NCBI RefSeq assembly: GCF_000512895.1
Contig: NZ_CP007033.1
Span: 271,001-335,000, forward strand
Source: Dehalobacter restrictus DSM 9455
Lineage (GTDB): Bacteria > Bacillota > Desulfitobacteriia > Desulfitobacteriales > Syntrophobotulaceae
Direction of reading: 5' to 3'
Length of the DNA: 64,000 nucleotides
Position 1 is the stretch's first letter, and every line of letters begins with the position of its first letter. Of this stretch, positions 1-10,097 are shown one piece after another. The translations under genes were made by a program, and so were the position numbers. The notes beneath the pieces were generated by a model. It searched no databases. It was not told the origin of the DNA and worked only from the letters and a program-made list of their open reading frames with translations.

Positions 1-1
1 C

Positions 2-622
2 CATGACATTGATCTGGCCATTAAAGGCTGTGAAACCATCCTGCTGATCCAGGACGGAAAAATTGCAGCCCAGGGTACGCCTGAGGAAATCATCAAGGCC
101 GGAACGATTCAATCGTTGTATGAGATTGAAGGGGCGCAATACAATGAATTGCTGGGAAGCCTGGAATTTTTCAGCCGTCAGTATCCCGAGATTTTTATTG
201 CAGGGGGGAATGGAACGGGCGCAGGCGTGTATCGTGCGCTTTCCCGGGCCGGATACGGAATGTGCTGCGGGGTGCTGCACAGCAATGATATTGATATCCA
301 TATCGGTAAGGCCTTAGGTTGTGAAATTATTGAGGAAGAGGCTTTTAACGCCATCCATGAAGATAAATATCATCAGGCCAGGGAGATTATGAAAACCGTG
401 GATTATATGATTGATACAGGTTTTCCGGTAGGAAGCATCAATCAGCGCAATATGGACCTGGTGATTGAAGCGGTGAAAATGGGGAAAACCGTATTCTCCT
501 TGTTCCCGAAAGAACATGCATTCAAGCGTTACGGGGAGTGGACGGATAAAATCCGCTATTGCTCGAAAGCGGCGGAAGTTACCAAATGCATTGAAGACAA
601 AAAAACAATGGAAAGGGTGTGA
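2..622 (+). CDS. ABC transporter ATPase, C-terminal part with extra domain
   Basis: The frame is open from the window edge, so the Walker A and signature motifs lie outside; the first two residues (HD) look like the H-loop. About 25 residues later the usual FecE/BtuD-type ending is reached (ILLIQDGKI, then TPEEII). The chain then continues for about 160 residues in a second domain with a glycine-rich IAGGNGTGAG segment and a CGVLHSNDID segment, which looks Rossmann-like. Ferric-siderophore/cobalamin ABC ATPases with such a tail are known in some anaerobes (recalled, not checked). It ends 9 bp before cbiZ and is probably the ATPase of the importer whose binding protein follows, energising uptake of a corrinoid or similar metal complex. 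Confidence 0.8.
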   Translation, partial: HDIDLAIKGCETILLIQDGKIAAQGTPEEIIKAGTIQSLYEIEGAQYNELLGSLEFFSRQYPEIFIAGGNGTGAGVYRALSRAGYGMCCGVLHSNDIDIHIGKALGCEIIEEEAFNAIHEDKYHQAREIMKTVDYMIDTGFPVGSINQRNMDLVIEAVKMGKTVFSLFPKEHAFKRYGEWTDKIRYCSKAAEVTKCIEDKKTMERV

Positions 623-631
623 GGCATTATT

Positions 632-1753
632 ATGATCATTGCCCGACTTGCTACGGGAGATCAAGTTTACAAGTATAACCGCTGCCTGGTGGTACCTTTC
701 TTAGGAAAGCGCAAGGTCATGAGCACCTCCATGCATAACGGAGGCTACCGTGAAGATTTAACGGCGGTGTATAACCAGGATGTCAACCCGGGTTCCGGCC
801 GGGAATGTGAACATTGCAAACCGGGACAGGAAGAAAAAATCAAGCGGTTTATGATCGACGATCTGGGACTGGATTACGACACAGTGGCCTATATGGCGAC
901 CATTGTCTCCATGGACAGCGCTGCCGTCAAAACGGAAACCTATGATGAGCTGACCGTTACCGCCATTGCTACAGCCAGTCTGGAAGTCAACGGCGGACGG
1001 GTGGGAGAGAAAGCCACAAGCTATGAAAAACGTGGGAAAAGCGTTAGTCTCAAGCCGGGAACCATTAATATCATGGTTTTTGTCAACGCCGATATGACAC
1101 CCGGATGCCTGGCACGCAGCATTGTCACAGCTACAGAAGCTAAAACCGCCGTCCTGCAGGAACTGCTGGCCGGAAGTTTGTATTCATCCGGAATTGCCAC
1201 CGGATCAGGAACAGACAATGTGATGATTATTGCCAATGCGGAATCGGATAATACCTTGACCTATGCCGGGAAGCACGGCAAACTGGGGGAATTGATCGGC
1301 CGGATGGTTATGGATGCAGTCAGGGAATCGCTGGGGAAACATATGGGCCTTACCAGAGAGAGCCAGCACAGTATGCTGGCCAGACTGAAACGGTACGGCA
1401 TCACTGAAAAAAGCTTCGGCGACAAGTGCCGCGAGGTCTGTTCCGGAGTGAGCCTGGCCGATGCAATCGGCCGTATCCATGTGCTGGATTCACAGGATGA
1501 AATCGTTTCCTTAACGTCACTTTATGTCCATTTGCTGGATCAATTGTCTTGGGGATTGCTTTCAGTAAAGGAAGTTGAGTTTTCCGGAAAAATTATCTTG
1601 CAGAATCTCGCCGAACACCGGAAGACGACAGCGGAATGGACCGCCTGTGCCAATGCGGATCAAAAAGAATGGGTGCAAGCGATGCTGGATTCATTTGTTA
1701 CGACAGTCTGCCGGGGAACAGCAGCGGCAATTCAAACGAATCAAGAAGATTAA
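632..1753 (+). CDS. cbiZ: Adenosylcobinamide amidohydrolase CbiZ with C-terminal extension
   Basis: CbiZ cleaves the aminopropanol side chain from adenosylcobinamide, giving adenosylcobyric acid, which lets a cell salvage and rebuild incomplete or foreign corrinoids. Family hallmarks are visible in residues about 130-210: INIMVFVNADMTPGCLAR, then TEAKTAVLQEL and a glycine-rich GIATGSGTDN stretch. The family usually has roughly 220-240 residues; this protein has 373, with about 130 extra helical residues at the end that I do not recognise. The start at 632 follows an AAGGGTGTGAGG ribosome binding site. It lies between an ABC ATPase and a binding protein, as expected for corrinoid salvage linked to import. 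Confidence 0.88.
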   Translation: MIIARLATGDQVYKYNRCLVVPFLGKRKVMSTSMHNGGYREDLTAVYNQDVNPGSGRECEHCKPGQEEKIKRFMIDDLGLDYDTVAYMATIVSMDSAAVKTETYDELTVTAIATASLEVNGGRVGEKATSYEKRGKSVSLKPGTINIMVFVNADMTPGCLARSIVTATEAKTAVLQELLAGSLYSSGIATGSGTDNVMIIANAESDNTLTYAGKHGKLGELIGRMVMDAVRESLGKHMGLTRESQHSMLARLKRYGITEKSFGDKCREVCSGVSLADAIGRIHVLDSQDEIVSLTSLYVHLLDQLSWGLLSVKEVEFSGKIILQNLAEHRKTTAEWTACANADQKEWVQAMLDSFVTTVCRGTAAAIQTNQED

Positions 1754-1821
1754 TGAGGGTTGACCGTAGGGCTTTCAGACGAAATGTATTTCATATTTAA
1801 GTTATAAGGAGAAAAATAATA

Positions 1822-3036
1822 ATGAAAAGAAAATCTCAATTGCAATGTTTTTTAATTTTAACAATGGTACTAACTTTGCTGGTGATGCCCCTGGGGTGTG
1901 CCAAAGAGACTGCGCAAATGGATTCCGGTATAGCCGCCGCCATCGGCAGTGTTAAAGATGTGAAAGCCATGTATCCTGCCGGGAGCAGCATGAATTTGAA
2001 ATTTGCCAAAAACTTCAGCATTGCGTACCTGGAAGACGGCATGAAACTTGTTACCGACGGCCAGAAGAGACAAATGCTTCTCCTGCAGGAAGGACAGCAG
2101 GCGCCTGCGGAATACAAAGAATTACCAACAGTCACCCTGCCTTTAAGTCAGGCGATCTACTCCAGTTCGACACAGGTCGGTTATCTGCGGGCGTTTGATA
2201 ACGATATGCTGTTTGACAGTATCGTCGGCGTTCGGATGAAAGCGGAAGACTGGGACTTTGATGCGATGAAGAACCGTATGCTGAGCGGGCAAATCAAGGA
2301 TATCGGCGATAATACCACGACAAGTACCAGCTATAACCATGAAATTATTCAATCCTTAAATCCAAAACTTGTTTTTACGAGCCAGGGAATGGGGACAGAG
2401 CAGCAGAAACTGATGGAAATGCTGAATCAGGCAGGGATTCCTTATTTGTTCGACGGGTCGAGTACGGAGCTTGATTATCGGGGAACGATGGAATGGCTGA
2501 AATTCTATGCGGCCTTTTACAATCTGGAAAAAGAAGCAGACATTTACTTTGATCAGGCGATCGCCCGGATTGACGAAATGAAAGAAAAGGTCAAGGACGC
2601 TCCGAAACCGAAGGTCGGCTGGGGAATCATCAGTATGGGCAAAGTCTATGTGGAAAACGGCGGCTCCAAAAGTGCGCAAATGGTCAGAGACGCAGGCGCT
2701 GAATATATTTTTAACGATATTGGCGCCGGTCAGGACGGTGTGACGAGCATCAGCGTTGAGGAGCTTTACAACCGTCTGGCGGAAGCGGATATTTTCCTCA
2801 ACAGAGGGATGCCGAAATATGGGCCGGATATAAAATCCATCACGGATCAGGCCCCGGTCTTGGCTGAGCTGCCTTGTTTCAAAGATAAAAAAGTCTGGCA
2901 GATTACGGATAGTTACTGGAGTACGTACCATAATATCGACCAAAAATATATTGAACTGGCGGCGATCTTTCATCCTGATCTTTATCCGGATTATCAGTTT
3001 AAAAACTTCATCCTGATGCCGGATGTTGCGGAGTAA
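1822..3036 (+). CDS. ABC transporter solute-binding lipoprotein (FecB/BtuF-like)
   Basis: The N-terminus has a basic start, a hydrophobic stretch and a Cys at residue 26 in an LGC context, so it is probably a membrane-anchored lipoprotein, although the lipobox is imperfect. The remaining ~375 residues look like a two-lobed class III binding protein: a conserved NPKLVFTSQG segment is followed by a long linking helix and a second lobe with KPKVGWG. It probably captures the corrinoid or iron/tetrapyrrole complex for the neighbouring importer. An AGGAG motif precedes the ATG. The permease is not in the window and must lie upstream if this importer is complete. Substrate assignment rests on the neighbours cbiZ and cobN only. 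Confidence 0.78.
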   Translation: MKRKSQLQCFLILTMVLTLLVMPLGCAKETAQMDSGIAAAIGSVKDVKAMYPAGSSMNLKFAKNFSIAYLEDGMKLVTDGQKRQMLLLQEGQQAPAEYKELPTVTLPLSQAIYSSSTQVGYLRAFDNDMLFDSIVGVRMKAEDWDFDAMKNRMLSGQIKDIGDNTTTSTSYNHEIIQSLNPKLVFTSQGMGTEQQKLMEMLNQAGIPYLFDGSSTELDYRGTMEWLKFYAAFYNLEKEADIYFDQAIARIDEMKEKVKDAPKPKVGWGIISMGKVYVENGGSKSAQMVRDAGAEYIFNDIGAGQDGVTSISVEELYNRLAEADIFLNRGMPKYGPDIKSITDQAPVLAELPCFKDKKVWQITDSYWSTYHNIDQKYIELAAIFHPDLYPDYQFKNFILMPDVAE

Positions 3037-3048
3037 GGGAGGAGAGTC

Positions 3049-6000
3049 ATGGTCAATATTGTTGTGATTCTGACACCGATGGAGCCTTTTTTGACATTCA
3101 GGGAAGCACAAGCGGAACTGGACAGCCAATATCCGGGACAATTTCAGATCCATTTATTTAATACAACGGAACTCGACAATGACAAGGAGCAGGCTGCGGC
3201 CTGCCTCGAGGCCAGTCGCAACGCGGATTTTGTCCTGATAAAAATTCACGGGTCATTATCTTTTTTCAAAAGTTTTCTCAATCTCTTCACCTGTCTGAAG
3301 CAAAAACAACGTCTTTTTGTTTATACCACGATTGAAGAAGAGAATGCGGAAGTTTTTCCGGATTGCAGCATCCTTCCGGAGGATTTTAAGACGATCAATA
3401 AATACTATCAATCCGGCGGGCTTAAGAATACGGTCAATTTAATCAAATGGCTGGGCAATCAGTACGCCGGAGCAGGTGTTCCTGTGGAAGCGCCTGTTTG
3501 CCCGAAATGGAGCGGGATCTATGATCCGGATGAGAATACGGAAGACGAAGACGCATACCTGACACAGGTGAAAAACAGCGGGCTGCCGGTCATCGGCATC
3601 ATTATCAATGTCCTGCTGGTTCAAAAGAATAATCTGGTCCATGTCGATGCCTTAATCCGGGAAATAAGAAAACAAGGCGCGCATCCTTTGTGTGTTTATT
3701 CGGATATGCTTCCGGACCAAGACCTGGGCTGTGAGGGAATCAGAGCCGCTCTGGAGCGCTGCATGATGTCTGAGGGAAAACCTTTGGTGGATTCGATCAT
3801 TAACACCACCGCCTTCAGTCTGACCATCCTGGCTGATCCGGGTGACGGGTCCAAGCCGAGGGAAAGCAGTATTTTTGAACTTTTGCAGGTTCCGGTTTTT
3901 CAAGCCATGACCACATTGCAGTCTTTTGAGGAATGGAACCATTCGGTCAAAGGGCTGGACGGCCTGTCATTGAGCTGGAGCGTTTTCCAGCCGGAATTTG
4001 ACGGACAGGTCATCACGTTCCCGTTCGCGACGACGGAAACAGTCGAAACGGCGTTGGGGCCAAAAAGAGAGGCGCAGCCGATTGCCGAGCGGGTGGAAAG
4101 TATTACAACCCTGGCAATCAACTGGGCCAAACTGCGATACAAGGATAACACAGAGAAAAAAGTCGCAATCATCCTGCATAATAATCCGCCCCGCAATGAC
4201 AACATCGGCGGCGCTGCCGGGCTTGATACCCTGGTATCGCTGCAGCGGATGATCGGACGGCTGGAAGAATGCGGCATTAAGACGGATTACCATTTTGCCG
4301 ACGGCAAAGAAATCATTGACCGGATCACCGCGGGACTGACCAACGACGGCCGGTGGTCCTCCCCGGAAACCATGCTGGAAAAGAGTATCGACACCGTCAG
4401 AAAAGAGCAGTACGGACGATGGTATGATGAATTTATTCCCCGGGTGAAAGAGAATCTGGTCAAATACTGGGGCGAACCGGTAGGCGATTTCATGGCGGTC
4501 GACGAACAATTGCTGGTTCCGGGCATTCTAAACGGCAATATTTTTATCGGGCTGCAGCCGCCGCGGGCGTTTGAGGAAAAAGCGGAAGAGATGTACCACA
4601 GTACGGATATTCCGTGCCCGCATCAGTATATCGGCGTTTACAACTGGGTGGAAAAGGTGTTTCAAGCTGATGTCATTATACACGTGGGTACCCATGGCAC
4701 CATTGAATGGCTGCCCGGCAAGGAAGTCGGGCTGTCCAAAGATTGCTACAGCGATATTTGCATCGGCACGGTTCCGCATTTGTATGCCTACATCATCAAT
4801 GCTCCCGGTGAGGGAACGCAGGCGAAAAGAAGGACCTACGCAACCATCCTGGATCACATGGTTCCTTCAATGATGGAAAGCGGCGTTTACGATGAACTAG
4901 CCGAGGTCGACGAGCTGATGAAGCAATATTACCATATCCAAAGCGCCGATCCGAAGAAACTGCCGGTCATTCAAAAGCAGATACGGGAGCTGGCGGTCAA
5001 GATCAATCTAAACAATGATATCGGTCTCACCCCGGAGATGCTGGAAGAAGATATCGACGGCTGCATAAAGCAGATGCATTCCTGGGTCAGCAAGGTGCAG
5101 GCCTGTGATATTTATGACGGGTTTCATATTTTTGGCATGGTCCCGGAAGAGGACCGGTTTCGGAATATGCTGAAGATGTTGGTAAGAAACAGAAACGGGA
5201 ACACACCGTCACTTCGGGAAGGCGTATGCGATCTTCTGGGTCTTGATTTTGAAATGCTGCTGGCAGTGCCGGAGACACCGACAGCAGACGGAAAATCCTA
5301 TGGGATTTTGCTGGCTGAAGCAGATGAAATGGGAAGAGAAATCTTTCTGGAATTGGAAAAACATCATTATGAGCTTCAGGCAGTGGAGGGAATGATTGAA
5401 CAGTTTAAGGCGAAGTGCGTTAGCTGTTCAGAAAGCACGGACAGTTTCCGTAAGATGAACAGTACGGATAGGCTCAGACAATGCCTGAACTTTGTCTGTT
5501 CCTTCATTAAGCCGCGGGTGATGCGGATTACAGATGAACTGGACCGCTTTATCGGCGGTGTCAACGGGAAATTTGTACCTCCCGGCCCTTCAGGAGCGCC
5601 GACCAGAGGGAATGCTCGAATACTCCCGACAGGCCGCAATTTTTATTCCGTTGATCCGGGAGCTATGCCCTCGCGGTCATCCTGGGAGATTGGCCAGACC
5701 TTAGCGGACCAGCTGTTGGAACGGTATCTCCGGGATGAGGGAAAATACCCGGAAAGTACTTCAATTTTAGTCTATGCCACCGAAGCCATGCGGACGTACG
5801 GGGACGATATTGCGGAAACCTACTATTTGCTGGGGGTACGGCCTGTCTGGCTGGGCAATACGGACCGGGTCATCGGGATTGAAGCCATTCCCCTGGAAGA
5901 ACTGGGACGGCCGCGCATCGATGTGACGTTAAGAATTACCGGATTGTTCAGGGACGCATTCCCCAACTTGATCGAACGGGTAGAAGACGCGGTGAATTTA

Positions 6001-6837
6001 GTCGCATCCCTTGATGAACCGGAAGAGCAGAATTACATTAAAAAACATGTCAAGGAAGAAGTAGCCGAACTGGTCGCCCAAGGCATCGAGATGGAACAGG
6101 CTTATGAATATTCGCTGATCAGAGTCTTCGGAGATGCTCCGGGCGCTTATGGCGCCGGGACCAAAAATGTGGTGGAAAGCAAAAAATGGAATGACGTCAC
6201 CGATCTGGGCAAAGTTTATACCACCTGGGGCTGTCATGCTTACGGCAAGAAACTGCACGGGGAAAAACTGCCGGAAGTGTTTGCCTTGCGGATGAAAAAA
6301 GTCAATGTTGCGGTGAAAAACGAGTCTACCCGGGAGTTTGACATGCTGGACAGCGATGACTTTTACAATTATTTTGGCGGCATGGTGGCGGCGATTACCA
6401 CCCACAGCGGTTCCCAAAAACCGGCCTATGTCCCGAGCACATCCGATACCGATCATATAGAGACGCTGTCATTGCATGAAGAAGCGTCACGGGTCATGCG
6501 GGCCCGGGTCAATAATCCCAAGTGGATCGAAGGATTGAAAAAGCATGGCTACCGGGGGGCGAAACAAATCTCGGCCATGGTCGATATTACCTTTGGCTGG
6601 GATGCGACGACCAATGTAATTGATGACTGGATGTACGACTGTATTGCCCAGCGTTATGCGTTTGACCGGGAAACGGCGGACTGGATGCGGGAAGTCAATC
6701 CCTGGGCCCTGCATAATATGGCCGAGCGTTTGCTGGAAGCCAATCAGCGCGGCATGTGGCATGCGCCGGAAGAAAGTGTGGAGAAACTGAAAAAGATCTA
6801 TCTGGAAATGGAAGGCAGCTTGGAGGAACTGGGATAG
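3049..6837 (+). CDS. cobN: CobN/BchH-type metal chelatase large subunit
   Basis: At 1262 residues this has the size of CobN, the porphyrin- or corrin-binding subunit of ATP-dependent class I chelatases. The signature HVGTHGTIEWLPGK is at about residues 545-558, and other CobN blocks follow (PPGPSGAPTRGNARILPTGR at about 850-870, GAYGAG near 1030). In aerobic B12 synthesis CobN inserts Co(II) into hydrogenobyrinic acid diamide with CobS/CobT; BchH does the same with Mg. Here the partners are ChlI/ChlD-like proteins just downstream. Anaerobes normally insert cobalt early with CbiK/CbiX, so a CobN next to cbiZ and an importer may act on imported tetrapyrrole instead; the CobN relative HmuS has been linked to haem demetallation. 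Function here is inferred. Confidence 0.85.
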   Translation: MVNIVVILTPMEPFLTFREAQAELDSQYPGQFQIHLFNTTELDNDKEQAAACLEASRNADFVLIKIHGSLSFFKSFLNLFTCLKQKQRLFVYTTIEEENAEVFPDCSILPEDFKTINKYYQSGGLKNTVNLIKWLGNQYAGAGVPVEAPVCPKWSGIYDPDENTEDEDAYLTQVKNSGLPVIGIIINVLLVQKNNLVHVDALIREIRKQGAHPLCVYSDMLPDQDLGCEGIRAALERCMMSEGKPLVDSIINTTAFSLTILADPGDGSKPRESSIFELLQVPVFQAMTTLQSFEEWNHSVKGLDGLSLSWSVFQPEFDGQVITFPFATTETVETALGPKREAQPIAERVESITTLAINWAKLRYKDNTEKKVAIILHNNPPRNDNIGGAAGLDTLVSLQRMIGRLEECGIKTDYHFADGKEIIDRITAGLTNDGRWSSPETMLEKSIDTVRKEQYGRWYDEFIPRVKENLVKYWGEPVGDFMAVDEQLLVPGILNGNIFIGLQPPRAFEEKAEEMYHSTDIPCPHQYIGVYNWVEKVFQADVIIHVGTHGTIEWLPGKEVGLSKDCYSDICIGTVPHLYAYIINAPGEGTQAKRRTYATILDHMVPSMMESGVYDELAEVDELMKQYYHIQSADPKKLPVIQKQIRELAVKINLNNDIGLTPEMLEEDIDGCIKQMHSWVSKVQACDIYDGFHIFGMVPEEDRFRNMLKMLVRNRNGNTPSLREGVCDLLGLDFEMLLAVPETPTADGKSYGILLAEADEMGREIFLELEKHHYELQAVEGMIEQFKAKCVSCSESTDSFRKMNSTDRLRQCLNFVCSFIKPRVMRITDELDRFIGGVNGKFVPPGPSGAPTRGNARILPTGRNFYSVDPGAMPSRSSWEIGQTLADQLLERYLRDEGKYPESTSILVYATEAMRTYGDDIAETYYLLGVRPVWLGNTDRVIGIEAIPLEELGRPRIDVTLRITGLFRDAFPNLIERVEDAVNLVASLDEPEEQNYIKKHVKEEVAELVAQGIEMEQAYEYSLIRVFGDAPGAYGAGTKNVVESKKWNDVTDLGKVYTTWGCHAYGKKLHGEKLPEVFALRMKKVNVAVKNESTREFDMLDSDDFYNYFGGMVAAITTHSGSQKPAYVPSTSDTDHIETLSLHEEASRVMRARVNNPKWIEGLKKHGYRGAKQISAMVDITFGWDATTNVIDDWMYDCIAQRYAFDRETADWMREVNPWALHNMAERLLEANQRGMWHAPEESVEKLKKIYLEMEGSLEELG

Positions 6838-6851
6838 AATTTTTCGGGCCT

Positions 6852-6955
6852 GTCTGCATGCCACAATTCCGCTTTCGGCCGTTGTGTCTTCCATGACACA
6901 AAAGGCCGCGCTTCGCTTCCTTGCTTCGCTGACGCCGGAACTGTGACATGCAGAC
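6852..6955. repeat. 104-bp palindromic interspersed repeat, copy 1
   Basis: This fills the gap between cobN and the chlD-like gene. The outer arms are imperfect inverted repeats (GTCTGCATGCCACA at the left, TGTGACATGCAGAC at the right), with a smaller internal inverted repeat around a TGTGTC/GACACA pair and a GGCCGCGCTTCG block. Two more copies of exactly the same length are at 22583 and 37135. It is noncoding in both strands as far as I can tell and would fold into a long hairpin in the mRNA of this operon. Confidence 0.8.
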
Positions 6956-7001
6956 TGATCAAAAGTTGGTTAAGTAAGTTCAGTAGAAGGAGATGGAATA
7001 A

Positions 7002-8975
7002 TTGGCTCACATTTATCCTTTTGCGGCAGTTGTCGGCCAGGATGCCGTGAAGAAGGCGTTGATTTGGAATATGGTCAATCCCAGTATCGGCGGCGTGCTG
7101 ATCAGCGGCGAGAAAGGGACGGCCAAATCCACGCTTGTCAGGGGAATCAGCTGCATTGCACCGGATGTCCGGCTGGTGGAATTGCCGCTGAATGTGACTG
7201 AGGACAGGTTATGCGGCAACATCAACTTTGAACATGCCGTGAAATACGGGGAAAAACGTTTTGAAGCCGGTATTTTGCAGCATGCCCACGGCAATGTTCT
7301 TTATGTGGATGAAGTTAATCTTTTAAGCGATCCTATCGTGAAAACGCTGCTGGAGTCGGCATCATCCGGGATGAATATCGTCGAAAGGGAAGGAATCTCG
7401 TACCGGCACCCCTCACGGTTTATTCTGGTTGGCAGTATGAATCCTGAAGAAGGGGGCCTGCGTCCTCAATTTTTAGACCGTTTCGGCCTGTATGTCGAAG
7501 TCAGCGGGGAGCAGGATACCCGGATCAGGGCGGAAATCATCCGGCGGCGGGTGGAATATGAAAAAGACCCGGCGGCATTTTGCGAAAAGTGGCAGGAAGA
7601 AAGTGAACAGCTGCGTATTGACATCCGGCGGGCAAAAGCAGCGATCAACCGGATTGAAGTAACAGCAAATGCCATACAATTGGCTGCTGCTATTGCCAGG
7701 GAAGGTAATTGCGCCGGTCACCGGGCGGAATTGGTGATTGTGGAAACGGCCAAGGCAATTGCAGCCATGGATTCCCGCATTGCCCTAAATATCTCAGACA
7801 TCAAAGAAGCAGCGCAATATGCCCTGCCTCACCGGACAAGAGAAAAGCAGGAACAGCCGCCGTACTCTCAGCCGGAGCAGGAAGAACAGGAACAAGAGCA
7901 GGAACAGGAAGATCAGGAACAGACCCAGGAAGAAAACGAAAATCAGGAACAGGATCAAAATCCGGATCAAAGTCAGGACCCGGCGGATTCCAATGAGGCG
8001 CAGCAGGAAAAACAGGATCAAAACGACAACGACCGACCGGATGAAGGATCGGAGGACTCTCCGTCTTCCGAGCAGCAAAACCAAGATGACAGGGAACCAA
8101 ATGAGGATCAGGAAGGCGCCGAAGGACCGTCTGAAACCTTGGATATTCCGGAAGAATCCTTTATTGTTTCCAGATGGCTCTCCGATGCCGGCATTCGTAC
8201 CATCCAAAAGGGAAGCGGCAAGCGGAGTCTGGTCAAAACATCATCAAAGCAGGGAAGGTATGTGCGCTATCGTTATCCGGGCAGAGACGAAAGCTATGAT
8301 CTCGCTTTCGACGCCACGCTGCGGGCGGCAGCTCCATACCAGGTTTTCAGAGAAAAAAACGGCAGAGCGGTGGCTGTCGAAAAAACGGATATCCGGGTGA
8401 AGGTTCGCGAGAAGCGGACAGGAAATACCATTATCTTTGTCGTGGATGCCAGCGGTTCCATGGGGGCGAACAAAAGAATGGCAGCGGTAAAGGGGGCAAT
8501 CCTCTCTCTGCTCAATGACGCGTATCAGAAAAGAGACAAAGTCGGGATGATTGCGTTCAAAAACCGCTCGGCAGAGCTTCTTCTGGGAATCACCCGAAGT
8601 GTGGAATTGGCGGAGAAAAGGATGGCTGCGCTTCCTACCGGCGGCCGAACACCGTTGGCCGCAGGGCTCAACCTGGCCTACGAAATTGTTAAAGCGGCGA
8701 AAATAAAAGACAAAGACACGCTTCCGGTGATTGTTTTGGTCTCAGACGGCAGGGCGACCTACAGTGAAAGCGGATTGGATGCTTTTGAGGAAGCCGTTGC
8801 CGCAGCCCAAAGGATTGGGGCGGAGAAAATCAAATCTGTCGTCATAGACACCGACCAGAGCTTTATTAAGTTGAACCTGACGGAGAAGATTGCCAAGAGC
8901 ATGAAGGCGGACAGTTTTGTTATTGAAGACCTCCGGGCACAAAATCTTGTCGCGGCAGTATCGTTATCGATCTAG
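7002..8975 (+). CDS. Magnesium-chelatase-like fused AAA+ / VWA subunit (ChlD/CobT type)
   Basis: The start is a TTG preceded by AAGGAG. Residues about 10-330 form an AAA+ module with Walker [10 protein letters not shown] (near residue 36) and Walker [11 protein letters not shown]. Then comes a strikingly Gln/Glu/Asp-rich linker (about residues 285-385, many QEQ and DQ steps). A von Willebrand A domain with the MIDAS motif DASGSMG (near residue 481), a conserved TPLAAG and VSDGRA follows. This is the layout of BchD/ChlD: the hexameric motor platform that links ATP hydrolysis by the I subunit to the large chelatase subunit. It pairs naturally with the ChlI-like protein 26 bp downstream and with CobN upstream. 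Confidence 0.87.
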   Translation: MAHIYPFAAVVGQDAVKKALIWNMVNPSIGGVLISGEKGTAKSTLVRGISCIAPDVRLVELPLNVTEDRLCGNINFEHAVKYGEKRFEAGILQHAHGNVLYVDEVNLLSDPIVKTLLESASSGMNIVEREGISYRHPSRFILVGSMNPEEGGLRPQFLDRFGLYVEVSGEQDTRIRAEIIRRRVEYEKDPAAFCEKWQEESEQLRIDIRRAKAAINRIEVTANAIQLAAAIAREGNCAGHRAELVIVETAKAIAAMDSRIALNISDIKEAAQYALPHRTREKQEQPPYSQPEQEEQEQEQEQEDQEQTQEENENQEQDQNPDQSQDPADSNEAQQEKQDQNDNDRPDEGSEDSPSSEQQNQDDREPNEDQEGAEGPSETLDIPEESFIVSRWLSDAGIRTIQKGSGKRSLVKTSSKQGRYVRYRYPGRDESYDLAFDATLRAAAPYQVFREKNGRAVAVEKTDIRVKVREKRTGNTIIFVVDASGSMGANKRMAAVKGAILSLLNDAYQKRDKVGMIAFKNRSAELLLGITRSVELAEKRMAALPTGGRTPLAAGLNLAYEIVKAAKIKDKDTLPVIVLVSDGRATYSESGLDAFEEAVAAAQRIGAEKIKSVVIDTDQSFIKLNLTEKIAKSMKADSFVIEDLRAQNLVAAVSLSI

Positions 8976-9000
8976 GGATTGAAGCAAAGGAGAATAACGA

Positions 9001-10047
9001 ATGAATAATGAGATTAAAAAGTACCCGTTTACAGCAATTGTCGGCCAGGAAAAGATGAAATTGGCATTAATTCTGAATGTGATTAATCCGTTTTTAGGCG
9101 GGGTCTTAATTCGCGGCGAAAAAGGAACAGCCAAATCAACGGCTGTTCGGGCGCTGGCTGATATGCTGCCGGAACGTTCGCAGGCGGAAGGATGCCAATT
9201 TTCCTGCGACCCGCTGCAGTCGGATAAAGTTTGTAGTGAATGTGCGGAAAAGATGAAGAATGATCAACCGATCAAGAGTATCACGACAAAAATGAAAGTC
9301 ATTGATCTGCCCGTCAGCGCCACGGAAGACCGGGTCGTCGGAACACTTGATATTGAGCATGCCATCAAAAAAGGAGAAAAGAAATTTGAACCGGGTATTC
9401 TGGCCCAAGCCAACCGGAATATCCTTTACGTTGACGAAGTCAATTTATTGGATGACCATGTGGTGGATATCCTGCTTGATTCGGCAGCAATGGGGATCAA
9501 TACCATCGAAAGAGAAGGCATCTCCTTTTCTCATCCGGCAAGATTTACTTTGGTTGGAACCATGAATCCGGAAGAAGGGGATTTGAGACCCCAGCTTTTG
9601 GATCGCTTTGGACTCGTTGTCGATGTTGCAGGGGAAAATGACACCGCCCAAAGAGTGGAGGTCATAAAGAGAAGGCTGGCTTACGAAAAAGACCCGGAAG
9701 CCTTTTGCCGCTCGTTTGATCACGAACAGTCGGCGTTGGCGGAAAAAATTCAAAAGGCAACCGCACTGCTTCCCCGGGTAAACTTTGAGGATGAACTTTT
9801 AGAAATGGCTGCGAAAATATCCATAGCACTCGGCGTTGACGGGCACCGGGCAGATATTGTCATGATCAAGGCTTCTATGACGATTGCTGCTTTCTATGGC
9901 AAAGATAAGGTGACCAAAGAAGAATTAAAAGAGGCGGCTGCCTATGTTTTGCCGCATAGAATGCGGCGGAAGCCTTTTGATGATTCGCAGATGAGTATCG
10001 ATACAATAGAAGAGATCATTAATAAAATCATGGAACCGTGCGTTTAG
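9001..10047 (+). CDS. Magnesium-chelatase-like AAA+ ATPase subunit (ChlI type)
   Basis: 348 residues, typical for ChlI/BchI. Walker [10 protein letters not shown] lies near residue 40 and Walker [13 protein letters not shown] near residue 142; a Cys-bearing insertion (four Cys between residues 64 and 82) sits between them as in other ChlI proteins. A sensor-1 region ([20 protein letters not shown]) and an arginine-rich lid follow. It should form the ATPase ring that drives metal insertion, or exchange, together with the fused D-type subunit and CobN encoded just upstream. The spacing (26 bp) and shared strand indicate one operon. Confidence 0.88.
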   Translation: MNNEIKKYPFTAIVGQEKMKLALILNVINPFLGGVLIRGEKGTAKSTAVRALADMLPERSQAEGCQFSCDPLQSDKVCSECAEKMKNDQPIKSITTKMKVIDLPVSATEDRVVGTLDIEHAIKKGEKKFEPGILAQANRNILYVDEVNLLDDHVVDILLDSAAMGINTIEREGISFSHPARFTLVGTMNPEEGDLRPQLLDRFGLVVDVAGENDTAQRVEVIKRRLAYEKDPEAFCRSFDHEQSALAEKIQKATALLPRVNFEDELLEMAAKISIALGVDGHRADIVMIKASMTIAAFYGKDKVTKEELKEAAAYVLPHRMRRKPFDDSQMSIDTIEEIINKIMEPCV

Positions 10048-10097
10048 AAAGCAAAAAAATATAACATGCCGGAAAATAGAAGGACGAATAAATCTTA

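Noticed and set aside
7862..8110. Repetitive CAGGAA/GATCAG tract inside the fused chelatase gene, possibly a minisatellite
   Set aside because: It simply encodes the acidic Gln/Glu-rich linker common to ChlD proteins; the units are irregular and in frame.
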